This document shows, piece by piece, positions 18,712-27,905 of a stretch of DNA of 64,000 bases. The notes under the pieces were generated by a model. The model ran no database searches. It saw only the letters and a list, made by a program, of their open reading frames with translations, and was not told the DNA's origin. The first letter of the stretch is position 1. The number at the start of each line of letters is the position of its first letter. This stretch comes from Bacillus sp. A301a_S52 (GTDB lineage Bacteria > Bacillota > Bacilli > Bacillales > Salisediminibacteriaceae). The stretch lies in assembly GCA_024701455.1 (NCBI GenBank), contig JABXYP010000001.1, positions 4,096,001 to 4,160,000 of the forward strand, given 5' to 3'. The position numbers and the translations under genes were made by a program.

Positions 18712-18878
18712 GATCCATTCCCTTCAAACGAAAATTAACCTTTGTGAATCCCCACCAGTTCCGGTGAAAAAAATAGTTCTAACCCCTTGCTTTAGGAAGC
18801 AATAAGCAATTTTATTTTGCACAACTGGACTCTCTTGTTAAAATATAAAGAACACCTTGAAAGGATGAACGAGAACTG

Positions 18879-19826
18879 ATGAAAATTTATATCATACATG
18901 AAAACGATGAATGGACGGCACCATTATTAACGGCTTTAGAGGAATTGAACACACCTTATGAAAGTTGGCATTTACATGAAGGAGCTGTCCCGCTTAATGA
19001 TATACCGCCAGAGGGGATTTTCTACAACCGGATGAGTGCCTCTTCACATACACGGGGGCATCGGTATGCACCAGAACTCACAAATGCTGTGCTAACTTGG
19101 TTAGAATCTCATGGAAGAACAGTACTAAATGATTCGCGAGCGTTACACCTTGAAGTGAGTAAGGTAGCCCAATATGAAGGCTTGAAAAAACACGGGATAC
19201 GCGTCCCAAAAACAACTGCTGTCGTTGGGATCAGCCCCTTACTTAAAGCGGCTGACCAATTTGAAACACCGTTTATTACAAAGCATAATCGAGCAGGAAA
19301 AGGACTTGGTGTGCAACGTTTTGAACATGCAAATGACTTCAAGAAAGCAATTGAAAATCACGTTGTCGAGCCTTCAATCGATGGAATCATGCTTTTACAG
19401 CAATACATCCACTCCCCAGATAATTCCATTACACGTTGTGAATTCGTAGGAGGCAAATTTTTATATGCAGTTAAAGTCGATACGTCAGAAGGGTTTGAAT
19501 TGTGCCCAGCTGATGCTTGTCAAATCGGTGAACAGTTTTGTCCAGCCGATGGTACTAACACCGATGCACCAAAAGCTAAATTTGACATCATCACTGACTT
19601 TTCCAGCCCTCTTATTGAAAAATACGAAGCATTCCTTACTGATAATGGCATCACCTTTGCGGGTATTGAACAAATTACCGATACAGACGGACAAATCTAC
19701 ACATACGATGTCAACACAAATACAAATTACAACCCCGAAGCCGAAGAAAAAGCCAACATTTTTGGCATGAAAGAAATTGCTGCTTATTTAAACACCGCCC
19801 TACTTGATTTAAAAAGTCAACGTTGA
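18879..19826 (+). CDS. ATP-grasp domain protein (RimK/alpha-L-glutamate ligase-like)
   Basis: This 315-residue protein has a short N-terminal pre-ATP-grasp domain (MKIYIIHENDEWTAPLLTAL) and an ATP-grasp core. The nucleotide-binding strand is ITKHNRAGKGLGVQRF, and the metal-binding end is YTYDVNTNTNYNPEAEEKA. The family ligates an amino group to a carboxylate using ATP, with acyl-phosphate intermediates. The substrate is unknown. No biosynthetic partner gene is next to it: an intergenic repeat follows its stop and yojF-bshB2 comes after. ATP-grasp membership is confident; the RimK relation is less so. Confidence 0.78.
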   Translation: MKIYIIHENDEWTAPLLTALEELNTPYESWHLHEGAVPLNDIPPEGIFYNRMSASSHTRGHRYAPELTNAVLTWLESHGRTVLNDSRALHLEVSKVAQYEGLKKHGIRVPKTTAVVGISPLLKAADQFETPFITKHNRAGKGLGVQRFEHANDFKKAIENHVVEPSIDGIMLLQQYIHSPDNSITRCEFVGGKFLYAVKVDTSEGFELCPADACQIGEQFCPADGTNTDAPKAKFDIITDFSSPLIEKYEAFLTDNGITFAGIEQITDTDGQIYTYDVNTNTNYNPEAEEKANIFGMKEIAAYLNTALLDLKSQR

Positions 19827-19828
19827 TC

Positions 19829-19935
19829 AGGCGAACCTTCAATCAGGGCATTAGCGGCCGTTATCTCAGCCTATATAGAGCTAGCCCTCCTCCCTTTTTG
19901 AGCCGGGAGGTTTATGGACGCTTATCTGTGATAAA
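19829..19935 (+). repeat. Dispersed intergenic hairpin repeat, copy G (short form)
   Basis: GCGAACCTTCAATCAGGGCATTAGCG through GACGCTTATCTGTGATAAA, with the middle section deleted. It starts 3 bp after the stop of the ATP-grasp gene. Confidence 0.85.
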
Positions 19936-20015
19936 TAAGTTAGTGAGTGTTAATAGAGTATAATGATTGGGAAGCTAGCATGGGGTTAGATGACACAACG
20001 GAAGGAGGATGTTCC

Positions 20016-20366
20016 TTGAAACCAATAGATCCTAAGCTCGTTCAAGAACATTTGATAAAAGTAGCAGGTCAAGCGTTATATATTCATTTAGAAACGACAA
20101 ATGGCGCCTATGCCAACCATAAAAATGAGGCCTTTTTCTCAGCTGGCGCTTTTATTAGAAATGTACAGCTAACGTTTTTACAAGGAAAAATTACTGGCAA
20201 GGGGCCTTATCGGATAGGATTGGAAACAGAGCAAGGCTGGTTGTACGCAGAGGGACTTACTGAGTGGGAGTTAGATGATAAAGACCGGCTCCTTTTAGCT
20301 GGTCATGACACAGAGGGAAAACTAGCTGTAGCACTTCAAATGAGTGCCTCTCCGTTCCCTAAATAA
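20016..20366 (+). CDS. yojF: YojF family protein (DUF1806)
   Basis: The start is TTG 20016, chosen because GAAGGAGGA lies 6-7 bp upstream. It gives a 116-residue protein of the same length as B. subtilis YojF. A longer frame from 19947 has no ribosome binding site. Conserved segments are YIHLETTNGAYANH, FFSAGAFIRN and LLLAGHDTEGKLAVALQ. The family is regularly encoded beside bshB2, and here bshB2 begins about 20 bp later. A role linked to bacillithiol metabolism is inferred from that pairing only. Confidence 0.9.
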   Translation: MKPIDPKLVQEHLIKVAGQALYIHLETTNGAYANHKNEAFFSAGAFIRNVQLTFLQGKITGKGPYRIGLETEQGWLYAEGLTEWELDDKDRLLLAGHDTEGKLAVALQMSASPFPK

Positions 20367-20387
20367 AATGGAAAGGAAGTGATCTTA

Positions 20388-21059
20388 TTGGAACAACATG
20401 TTCTCGTCGTGTTCCCTCACCCTGACGATGAAGCTTTCGGTGTTGCAGGAACGATTTTATCCCATACACAAGCAGGCACCCCTGTCACATATGTTTGCCT
20501 AACACTTGGGGAAATGGGTCGAAATATGGGCCGCCCTATTATAGCCAACCGTGAAACCCTCCCATCTATTCGTAAAGAGGAGTTAGAGGAAGCTGCACGA
20601 CTATTAGGTATCACCGATTTGAGACGTTTCGGGATGCGTGATAAAACGGTAGAATTCACCGACCAAACAGCTCTACAAAGTCGCCTGTTCGATGTGATTG
20701 AGGAAGTAGATCCTTCCCTAATTATAACGTTCTATCCAGGGTATGCTGTTCACCCTGATCATGATGCGACAGGAGCTGCCGTTATTCAAGCTGTCCAGCG
20801 GCTACCCAAGGAGTCCCGCCCTAAAGTGCACGCTCTGGCTTTTTCAAACGGTTGTGAAAAGATACTAGGGGAACCTGATATCATCCATGATATTTCGCCA
20901 TTTACAGCGCAAAAATTAAAGGTCATTGAGGCTCACACCTCACAGACGGCTGGTATGATAGAGGCGATGAAGCAAGGGTACAAAGCAGGGGACAAAGACA
21001 TGATTGAACGTCTAACGCTAGAACGTTTTTGGACCTATCCAGTAGGTGAGGGAGACTGA
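20388..21059 (+). CDS. bshB2: Bacillithiol biosynthesis deacetylase BshB2
   Basis: The start is taken at TTG 20388 with AGGAAG 9 bp upstream; GTG 20379 would sit inside that site. The 223-residue LmbE/PIG-L family enzyme has the zinc motif PHPDDEAF and a second motif HPDHDATG. BshB2 removes the acetyl group from GlcNAc-malate, the second step of bacillithiol synthesis, and may also act as a bacillithiol-conjugate amidase. It overlaps no other gene and is followed by an intergenic repeat. Confidence 0.92.
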   Translation: MEQHVLVVFPHPDDEAFGVAGTILSHTQAGTPVTYVCLTLGEMGRNMGRPIIANRETLPSIRKEELEEAARLLGITDLRRFGMRDKTVEFTDQTALQSRLFDVIEEVDPSLIITFYPGYAVHPDHDATGAAVIQAVQRLPKESRPKVHALAFSNGCEKILGEPDIIHDISPFTAQKLKVIEAHTSQTAGMIEAMKQGYKAGDKDMIERLTLERFWTYPVGEGD

Positions 21060-21088
21060 ACTCCCTGACCTTGCTTTCTTTTTCATAT

Positions 21089-21171
21089 TATACGAACCTT
21101 CAATCAGTAGAAGTTATCGTCCTTCTCCCACTGATTGAATGAGTGAAACAGGACGCTTATCTATGATAAAA
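21089..21171 (+). repeat. Dispersed intergenic hairpin repeat, copy H (83-bp form)
   Basis: The left end and first hairpin module are present (CGAACCTTCAATCAGTAGAAG ... CTTCTCCCACTGATTG). They are joined at AGGAC/CGGAC directly to GCTTATCTATGATAAAA, skipping modules two to four. Confidence 0.8.
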
Positions 21172-21384
21172 GCAACGGATTTCACTCTGAACCCGGGCAT
21201 GAGCAGACCGCTCTGAATGGGCATACACGTTTTATCAAGCTCACAGTTATAAAATAGCACGCTTCTACAAAAAAGGGGCTTAACTGCTCCCCATTAACGA
21301 TAAATGAATACGCTATCGTCACTTACACGTTCCTTCAACCGATTTCCTCAAACCTCAACTTCGCTCATTTCCTTCTTGAAACAT
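21172..21384. other. Intergenic stretch between bshB2 and a convergent gene
   Basis: No feature beyond repeat copy H. A plausible terminator for either gene was not clear. Confidence 0.4.
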
Positions 21385-21903
21385 TTATAGAGTAGGATGC
21401 TTCTCTTGCTTATCATATTTATAAGGTAAAGAACGACCACTTTTTTCCTCTAATAATAGTTTAACTCGCTCTGGTGATGAGACATAAAATTCAAATGTTC
21501 TATGCTTATTTCGAAATTTTGCAGTTACTTCCAGACGCTCCCCTTCAAATTCATGACGAACAATGTGTTTTGTATGAAGCACTGTCTTAATTTTTTTCCA
21601 TAGTGGTACGAAAATAACAAAACGGTCTGTTAACACAATAAATCCTTTGCTTTCAGGCCCTATTTTTGTAGCATGCACTGAAAGAAGAGGCTTTTCATTC
21701 ACTATTTTTAATGATTTGACACGTACAAATACATGAGTGAAAGCATCGTAACCGATCGTGCATAAAACAGCGAGTAATAAGCTTGTGACGATAGGTAACA
21801 TCCCTTGTGACCAGAGCATTACCGGGCCAAGAAGTCCAAAGACTAATATCGAAAGAACATATCTGAAATATCTTCCGGCAAATGGGCTAGAATGTCCAAC
21901 CAT
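21385..21903 (-). CDS. Hypothetical membrane protein with two TM segments and a cytoplasmic domain
   Basis: The start is ATG 21903 with a full AGGAGGTGA site; the GTG at 21912 overlaps it. The 172-residue protein has two adjacent membrane segments (residues about 15-55). They are followed by a beta-rich domain (SLKIVNEKPLLSVHATKIG ... GFIVLTDRFVIFVPLW) and a basic C-terminal tail. The strand pattern with VLTDRFVIF resembles PH/GRAM-like bacterial domains, but I cannot assign a family. It may be co-oriented with the LTA synthase-like gene upstream on the minus strand, although a terminator separates them. Confidence 0.7.
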   Translation of the reverse strand: MVGHSSPFAGRYFRYVLSILVFGLLGPVMLWSQGMLPIVTSLLLAVLCTIGYDAFTHVFVRVKSLKIVNEKPLLSVHATKIGPESKGFIVLTDRFVIFVPLWKKIKTVLHTKHIVRHEFEGERLEVTAKFRNKHRTFEFYVSSPERVKLLLEEKSGRSLPYKYDKQEKHPTL

Positions 21904-22066
21904 CCGTATCACCTCCTGAATGAACGTATAGTGACCTCACGAAGCAGAAATATAGTGTTTAGTGATTTTAATAATTAAATATAACATAATGTATGACCTA
22001 CATGAAGGAAAATGACTCAATCATTTCCCTTCTTTTCCACAAATAGGCGTAAATCTGCTGGATATA

Positions 22067-22110
22067 AAAAAGCGAGACGAGGAGGTGACTACACCTCCTG
22101 CCCCGCCACA
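22067..22110 (-). terminator. Rho-independent terminator of the LTA synthase-like gene
   Basis: On the minus strand AGGAGGTG-TAGT-CACCTCCT forms the core. It is extended by GCGGGGC/GTCTCGC partial pairing and followed by TTTTTTATA. Confidence 0.85.
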
Positions 22111-22154
22111 ACTCACGTCAGAAGCGAATAAGATCATCCTTCTCTCACTAACTG

Positions 22155-24005
22155 TCAATTTCCTTTAAAACGAATAAGATCACTGTAAATAATGTCATCA
22201 GAATAGTTCAGTTCCCGCTGACCTCGCTTTATATCGTCTTCACAGTTAGTGACATTCAACTCTGTACCATCTAATGCGTCATAGCAAGCTTCCTTCGTAT
22301 AAATGATCTCATCTGTCACCACATTTCCGTTTCTCAACACAGCGAAATCATCCCGATCCAGTGCTAATAAATCTCTTCCGAACATGACATGCTCTTCTTC
22401 TGATACGCCTAGGAGGTTCAATAGTGTAGGCATCACGTCCACATGTCCTGACACAGTGTCGATTGTTTTCGCCTCTTCTTCCATGCCTGGAATGTGAATA
22501 ATGAGCGGAACTCTATTTAATTTCATTGCTTCATCCGGTGTAATGTCATAGCCGAGAAACTCAGACAGCTGGCTATAGTGGCTTTCTGCAATACCATAAT
22601 GATCACCATACAACACGAATATCGTATTGTCATAAAGTCCTTGCTCTTTCATCTCATCAAATAATGTCTTGATCGCTTCGTCTGTATAGCGGACTGTAGG
22701 AAAATACCGATTGAGAATATCACTTTCCGAGTCATACGGAGCAACAAAATGATCCTCCTCATCAAGTTCATAAGGAAAGTGATTTGTTAATGTAAGCATC
22801 GTAGCAAAAAACGGCTCTGGTAATTCTTCCATGTAAGCCATGGACTGCTCCATAAATGCCACATCTTTCAAACCCCATCCGACAGAATTTTCGCCTGTCA
22901 CCTCATAAGAAGCAATGTCAAAATAATGATCATATCCTAAATTTCCATACATAATATCCCTATTATAAAAGGTCTTATCGTTCGCATGAAAAGAAACTGT
23001 ATAGTAGCCATTATGTTGTAAAGCTCGTGGTAACGGTGTTAATTCATTATCTGAGTGTGTGTGAAACACAGCACCACGCCCTAAAGGATAAAGTGAGTTG
23101 TTAATCATAAATTCGGCATCCGATGTTTTCCCTTGACCTGTTTGGTCATAAAAATTTTCAAAATAAAAGCTATCTTCAATTAATTCATTCAAAAATGGCG
23201 TAATTTCCTCACCATTAACCGTTTCATTTATTACAAATGCCTCCACCGATTCCATCGACAGGACGACGACATTCATGCCTTCTGCTACTCCATGATAAGC
23301 GGAATTAGGCTTAACATCATAGTCTGCCAAATGCTCATCAATTATTTCCCAATCATCACGATCTGCAAAAACAGTTTGAGATCGGGTTGTTAAATGGAGG
23401 TAAGCATCATAGACATAAAAATTATAAATTCCCATACTTTCAATAGCTGTGTCTCTATTAAAGGAATGACTACGCTGTTCACCTAAATCGATTTGCCCAG
23501 CACCAACAATTGTCGCCACCACAATAGCTAATACAGCATACTTTGAACGGGTTTTTTTTAAGGACACTCTGTTGACAGCAAGTGAGGACGGTTGTTTCAC
23601 CATTAAAATTGCGATAATTGCCAGATCGATAAAAAATAGAACATCATACCATTGAACAAGTTCGACAATACTCGTACTTAAATCTCCCATATTCCCCCCC
23701 ATTACGAGCATAGGGAGTGTGATAATATCCGAAAATTCACGATAATAAACAGCATTAGCATAAAGAATGATCGTTAATAAAATACTAACTGAAAAATAAT
23801 AGAGTCTTTGGTATTTTGCTTTTAGCAGCAATCCCAAACTAAATACGACAAGTAAAAATGCCAACGGGTTCAAAGCAAACACAATAGCTTCTAGAAACTG
23901 ATTTATCGTTAAATCGAAAGTCAGTGTAGAGACAACAAATGTTTTTAGCCAAAGGACTCCTAGACAAAACAACATAAAACGATGTGCATTTAAAAAGCTT
24001 TTCAT
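22155..24005 (-). CDS. LTA synthase family membrane sulfatase-like protein
   Basis: This 616-residue protein has five N-terminal membrane segments and an extracellular alkaline-phosphatase-like domain. Catalytic-site segments are visible: the metal-binding Glu in LSMESVE, the presumed nucleophile Thr in GQGKTSDAEF, and YGDHYG near the C-terminus. LtaS enzymes polymerise glycerol-phosphate from phosphatidylglycerol onto a glycolipid anchor outside the membrane. Bacilli carry several paralogues (LtaS, YfnI, YqgS, YvgJ), and which one this is cannot be told by eye. An AAAGGA site precedes the ATG. Confidence 0.9.
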   Translation of the reverse strand: MKSFLNAHRFMLFCLGVLWLKTFVVSTLTFDLTINQFLEAIVFALNPLAFLLVVFSLGLLLKAKYQRLYYFSVSILLTIILYANAVYYREFSDIITLPMLVMGGNMGDLSTSIVELVQWYDVLFFIDLAIIAILMVKQPSSLAVNRVSLKKTRSKYAVLAIVVATIVGAGQIDLGEQRSHSFNRDTAIESMGIYNFYVYDAYLHLTTRSQTVFADRDDWEIIDEHLADYDVKPNSAYHGVAEGMNVVVLSMESVEAFVINETVNGEEITPFLNELIEDSFYFENFYDQTGQGKTSDAEFMINNSLYPLGRGAVFHTHSDNELTPLPRALQHNGYYTVSFHANDKTFYNRDIMYGNLGYDHYFDIASYEVTGENSVGWGLKDVAFMEQSMAYMEELPEPFFATMLTLTNHFPYELDEEDHFVAPYDSESDILNRYFPTVRYTDEAIKTLFDEMKEQGLYDNTIFVLYGDHYGIAESHYSQLSEFLGYDITPDEAMKLNRVPLIIHIPGMEEEAKTIDTVSGHVDVMPTLLNLLGVSEEEHVMFGRDLLALDRDDFAVLRNGNVVTDEIIYTKEACYDALDGTELNVTNCEDDIKRGQRELNYSDDIIYSDLIRFKGN

Positions 24006-24163
24006 CTGAGGACAATCCTTTCATTCTAGTTGTATATAATCTAGGAAAAGCGACAAATATGTGCAACCGTCACCTTCCTTTAAAAATGAAATTATCATTC
24101 CAATTATAAAGGGAAGACCGCCTTTCATCAATTGTGTTACAGCGATTTACATGCTTTTACAGA

Positions 24164-24380
24164 TTTATCACAGATAAGCGTCCGTAAAACTCCCGCCTCA
24201 AAATAGAGAGGAGAGATAACTCTATTTAGGCCGAAGATAACGGACGCTAATGTCCTGATTAACTCGGGCCAACAGGATGTTGGTCACACAAGCGTTTTCG
24301 CAGGACGCGAAGACGTTAGCTTGTGTTCCTTATCAGTGGGGGAAGAACAAAAACTCTCACTGATTGAAGGTTCGTCTTAT
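24164..24380 (-). repeat. Dispersed intergenic hairpin repeat, copy I (full unit, inverted orientation)
   Basis: The complete unit is in reverse orientation, with all four hairpin modules present, for example CCAACAGGATGTTGG and CACAAGCG...GCTTGTG. It is the only inverted copy in the window. It lies between the divergent LTA synthase-like and aminopeptidase genes. Confidence 0.9.
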
Positions 24381-24528
24381 AGGTACGGTTAGTTAGTGTC
24401 CTACCCGTTTCTTTGACACTTTAATCATACATTTAGGATAGTCCACTCTTTTAGAGTCCCGAAGTTTCTTTCCTCTTAAAAAGCTGATAAAATGAACAAG
24501 ACACTTTAAAATGGAAAGGATGACCATA

Positions 24529-25761
24529 ATGTCTACATTTGAAGAGAAGTTAGATAAATATGCTGAATTAGCTGTCAAAATAGGTGTAAATATTCAACCT
24601 GGACAAACACTTGTCATTAATGCTCCGTTAAGTAGTGCTGAGTTCACCCGCAAAGTCGCTCATAAAGCGTATGATGCTGGAGCAAAGCTTGTTCATGTGG
24701 AGTGGAATGATGAGGAACTAACCCGTATTCGCTTTGATAAAGCGCCAGTTGAATCCTTTAAAGACTATCCAAAATGGAAAGCGAAAGGATATGAAACGAT
24801 GGCTGAAAACGGAGCAGCCTTCATGACGATAAAATCAACAGACCCTGATCTATTAAAGGGCGTAGATAGTGAAAAAATCGCCACCCAAAATAAAGTCCAA
24901 GGGCAAGCGATGGACAAGTTCCGTTCATACATACAATCAGATAAAGTAAGTTGGCTCGTTATTTCTACCCCGTCTCCAGCTTGGGCTGCAAAAGTCTTCC
25001 CTGATGAAACTGAAGAAACACAAATGAGGAAATTATGGGAAGCGATGTTTGAAGCGACACGTATTAATACTGACGACCCTGTGGCCGAATGGAAGCAGCA
25101 CGATAACACGTTACAGACAAAAGCCGCCTTTTTGAATAGTAAGAATTACCGTCAGTTGCATTTCAAATCTCCTGGGACTGATTTGACAATCGAATTGCCT
25201 AACAATCACATCTGGCTGGGTGGCGGTGGACCTACACAAGATGGTGTCCATTTCGTAGCAAATATGCCGACAGAGGAAGTGTTTACAGCACCAAAATCCG
25301 ATGGCGTAAATGGCACTGTCACTAATACGAAGCCATTAAATTATGGTGGTAATGTCATTGATAATTTTACCTTAACATTCAAAGATGGCAAGGTAGTTGA
25401 TTTTACCGCAGAACAAGGTGAAGAAACACTTAAACACCTCTTGGAAACAGATGAAGGTGCAACACGCCTTGGGGAAGTAGCCCTCGTCCCTCACAGTTCA
25501 CCGATCTCGCAATCTGGCATATTATTTTTTAATACTTTGTATGATGAAAATGCATCAAATCATATTGCCCTTGGCAGTGCCTACTCCACGTGCTTAAAAG
25601 ACGGGGCTAAAATGTCCAGTGATGAACTGAGAAAAGCTGGTTTAAACACGAGCATTACCCACGTCGATTTTATGATTGGTTCTGCTGACATGGATGTTGA
25701 AGGGGTGCTAAGTGACGGAACAACAGAAGCTGTCTTCCGTAAAGGAGAATGGGCTATTTAA
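24529..25761 (+). CDS. Aminopeptidase, M29 family (AmpS/thermophilic aminopeptidase)
   Basis: The start is ATG 24529 after GGAAAGGATGA; two in-frame ATGs upstream overlap that site. The 410-residue protein has full M29 length. It carries the N-terminal helix region KLDKYAELAVKIGVNIQPGQ and the two-metal site segments, including VALVPHSSPISQSG, LYDENASNHIALG and ITHVDFMIGS. These cytoplasmic aminopeptidases release N-terminal residues from peptides using two metal ions. The gene is monocistronic. Confidence 0.92.
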   Translation: MSTFEEKLDKYAELAVKIGVNIQPGQTLVINAPLSSAEFTRKVAHKAYDAGAKLVHVEWNDEELTRIRFDKAPVESFKDYPKWKAKGYETMAENGAAFMTIKSTDPDLLKGVDSEKIATQNKVQGQAMDKFRSYIQSDKVSWLVISTPSPAWAAKVFPDETEETQMRKLWEAMFEATRINTDDPVAEWKQHDNTLQTKAAFLNSKNYRQLHFKSPGTDLTIELPNNHIWLGGGGPTQDGVHFVANMPTEEVFTAPKSDGVNGTVTNTKPLNYGGNVIDNFTLTFKDGKVVDFTAEQGEETLKHLLETDEGATRLGEVALVPHSSPISQSGILFFNTLYDENASNHIALGSAYSTCLKDGAKMSSDELRKAGLNTSITHVDFMIGSADMDVEGVLSDGTTEAVFRKGEWAI

Positions 25762-26162
25762 GTTGTTGCTTTATTGATTGTCTAATAAGTGTTGTTAAAG
25801 ATATGTTTAGATACGTGATAAACTACTCATAAGGTCGTGCTCTTCGGAATAGTTGTTCTTGGAGAGCTCGATGTTTCTAAGTAAAGAACCTCCTCTCTTC
25901 GTATTTATTATTCTAATAAAGATCGCCATATTAACGATCTCACTTCACTCAAAAACAGCCATCCCAAATAAAGTAATGGTTTAAATCCCTATTTATTAAG
26001 AATAATCAGAATTAACTATATAATTATAATAGTATTTTTGATCTCTTTATTATGTAAGTGATCCTCTCAACAGAATATTTATTCTTTTTAGTAGTTGATT
26101 TAGTCATCATTATACATTAAAATTAATTTTATTGAATAATTATTTACTATGAGGTGAAAGAT
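25762..26162. other. Long AT-rich leader region upstream of the YjiH-type gene
   Basis: Only a 37-codon hydrophobic frame from ATG 25871 (ribosome-site-like TGGAGAG) was noticed. No riboswitch consensus (purine, preQ1, guanidine) was recognised. A promoter was not placed. Confidence 0.35.
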
Positions 26163-27542
26163 ATGGCTGTTAATCATACACAAAAACCATCGCCGTCTGC
26201 TATATGGAAATTTCTTATTCCATCACTAATCGGTGTCGGTTTATTTATGACTCCTGTGCCGACTGGTGACGGTTTTACCATCCCAATCGCATTATTATCT
26301 AGCAGATTAGAAGGCCTTCTTATTAACTACCTACCTACTATTATGACGTGTGTGATACTCGTTAGTTTTTTAGGGACAGTTGTTTGTAAGTTAGCACCTA
26401 AGCAAACTATTAAAGATAGCACCTTCTTAAAAAATCTATTTGATGTGACACCATTTTGGTTTATCGTCAGATTAGCTGCGACCATTTTTGCCGTCTTAAC
26501 TCTTTTTGAAATTGGACCTGAAGCAATCTATTCCGCTGACACCGGTGGCCTCTTGCTAGGCGATCTATTACCGCTCTTATTCACTATTTTCTTATTTGCA
26601 GGGTTATTTCTACCGTTGCTTCTAAATTTCGGTCTTCTCGAATTTTTTGGAAGTATATTAGCTAAAATTATGCGACCACTCTTTACACTACCAGGAAGAT
26701 CTTCGATTGATTCACTTGCTTCCTGGCTAGGTGATGGGACAATCGGTGTTATTTTAACGAACAAGCAATACGAAGAAGGTTTTTATTCGAAGCGGGAGGC
26801 AGCTGTCATTGGCACAACGTTTTCTGTTGTTTCCATTACTTTTTCTCTCGTGGTTATTGACAAAGTTGGCCTTCAGCATATGTTCTTCCCATTTTATTTA
26901 ACTGTTATTGTGACAGGAATTGTGACAGCCTTAATCATGCCAAGAATTCCACCATTGTCACGAAAACCTCAAGAATATATTGGTGGTAAGGAAAGTAAGC
27001 TAGATGAAACGGTGCCGGATGCTTTTGCTAATCAATCATTTGGATCATTAAAATACGGCTTTCATTTGGCTAAGTTAAGAGCTTCCAAAAGCCCTGGCAT
27101 TGTCTCGTTCTTTAAGGATGGCAGCAAAAATGTACTTGATATGTGGCTTGGTGTTGCACCTGTTATTATGGCGTTTGGTACGATCGCCCTTGTGATCGCA
27201 GAAAGTGAGACATTCCCACTATTCACATGGCTTGGTATGCCGTTCATTCCCCTTCTTGAGCTCATGCAAGTGCCTGAAGCTGCGGCTGCCTCTGAAACGA
27301 TTATCGTCGGATTTGCTGATATGTTCCTTCCTGCTCTCTTTGCATCTGGGATAGAAAGTGAGATGACACGTTTTATTATCGCCACTCTCTCTGTGTCTCA
27401 ATTAATCTTCTTGTCCGAAGTTGGCGGCGTATTACTAGGTTCGAAAATCCCGCTAAATTTAAAAGAGCTATTTATTATTTTCCTAGAAAGAACGATTATT
27501 TCATTACCAATTATCGTAGGGATTGCCCATATAATTTTTTAA
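26163..27542 (+). CDS. YjiH family membrane protein with nucleoside-recognition (GATE) domain
   Basis: The start is ATG 26163 after GAGGTGA. The 459-residue protein has about ten membrane segments. It begins with FLIPSLIGVGLFMTPVP, and the core carries the gate-type motif SSIDSLASWLGDGTIGVILT. The family is called YjiH or nucleoside recognition domain protein. It is related to concentrative nucleoside transporters and spore maturation proteins SpmA/SpmB, but its substrate is unsettled. The gene stands alone with a strong terminator. Confidence 0.82.
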   Translation: MAVNHTQKPSPSAIWKFLIPSLIGVGLFMTPVPTGDGFTIPIALLSSRLEGLLINYLPTIMTCVILVSFLGTVVCKLAPKQTIKDSTFLKNLFDVTPFWFIVRLAATIFAVLTLFEIGPEAIYSADTGGLLLGDLLPLLFTIFLFAGLFLPLLLNFGLLEFFGSILAKIMRPLFTLPGRSSIDSLASWLGDGTIGVILTNKQYEEGFYSKREAAVIGTTFSVVSITFSLVVIDKVGLQHMFFPFYLTVIVTGIVTALIMPRIPPLSRKPQEYIGGKESKLDETVPDAFANQSFGSLKYGFHLAKLRASKSPGIVSFFKDGSKNVLDMWLGVAPVIMAFGTIALVIAESETFPLFTWLGMPFIPLLELMQVPEAAAASETIIVGFADMFLPALFASGIESEMTRFIIATLSVSQLIFLSEVGGVLLGSKIPLNLKELFIIFLERTIISLPIIVGIAHIIF

Positions 27543-27548
27543 TGACGA

Positions 27549-27586
27549 AGCTCTGACCGCCATGAACGGTCAGAGCTTTTATTTAT
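27549..27586 (+). terminator. Rho-independent terminator of the YjiH-type gene
   Basis: A perfect 11-bp stem AGCTCTGACCG / CGGTCAGAGCT has a 7-nt loop and the tail TTTATTTAT. Confidence 0.95.
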
Positions 27587-27905
27587 ATATAGTGACCAAT
27601 TTTATAATAGAAAACGGCTCATACGCTGACCTTCCGCTACAGACAGTCACTTTCCCCAAGGCTCCTCTTCAGCTATATGATGCAACAAACCCTTTCGCAT
27701 CATTGTTGTATCTTCAGACGTCGCTAATCCTCCGAGAGTCCCCTTGCCGTTCTTAATAACATTTGTTTCATCAAATCAAACGCTTAGACTATCCTTTCTA
27801 TAATCAGAAGCGTTTGCATACTGTTTGTAGATCGTGATGTCCTAGCCTCTTTTATTTGTTTTTGTGTATGAAATCCATTACATTTAACTGACAGAGGTGA
27901 TATGT
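27587..27905. other. Intergenic region with a degenerate repeat-like stretch
   Basis: From about 27613 the sequence TCATACGCTGACCTTCCGCT and following CACTTTCC / GGCTCCTC / GAGAGTCCCC blocks resembles a degenerate Bacillaceae intergenic repeat. A similar block occurs near 46030. No gene is visible. Confidence 0.35.

Noticed and set aside
25871..25984. 37-codon hydrophobic frame with a TGGAGAG upstream, before the YjiH-type gene
   Set aside because: Too short and weakly initiated to support as a gene without conservation data.
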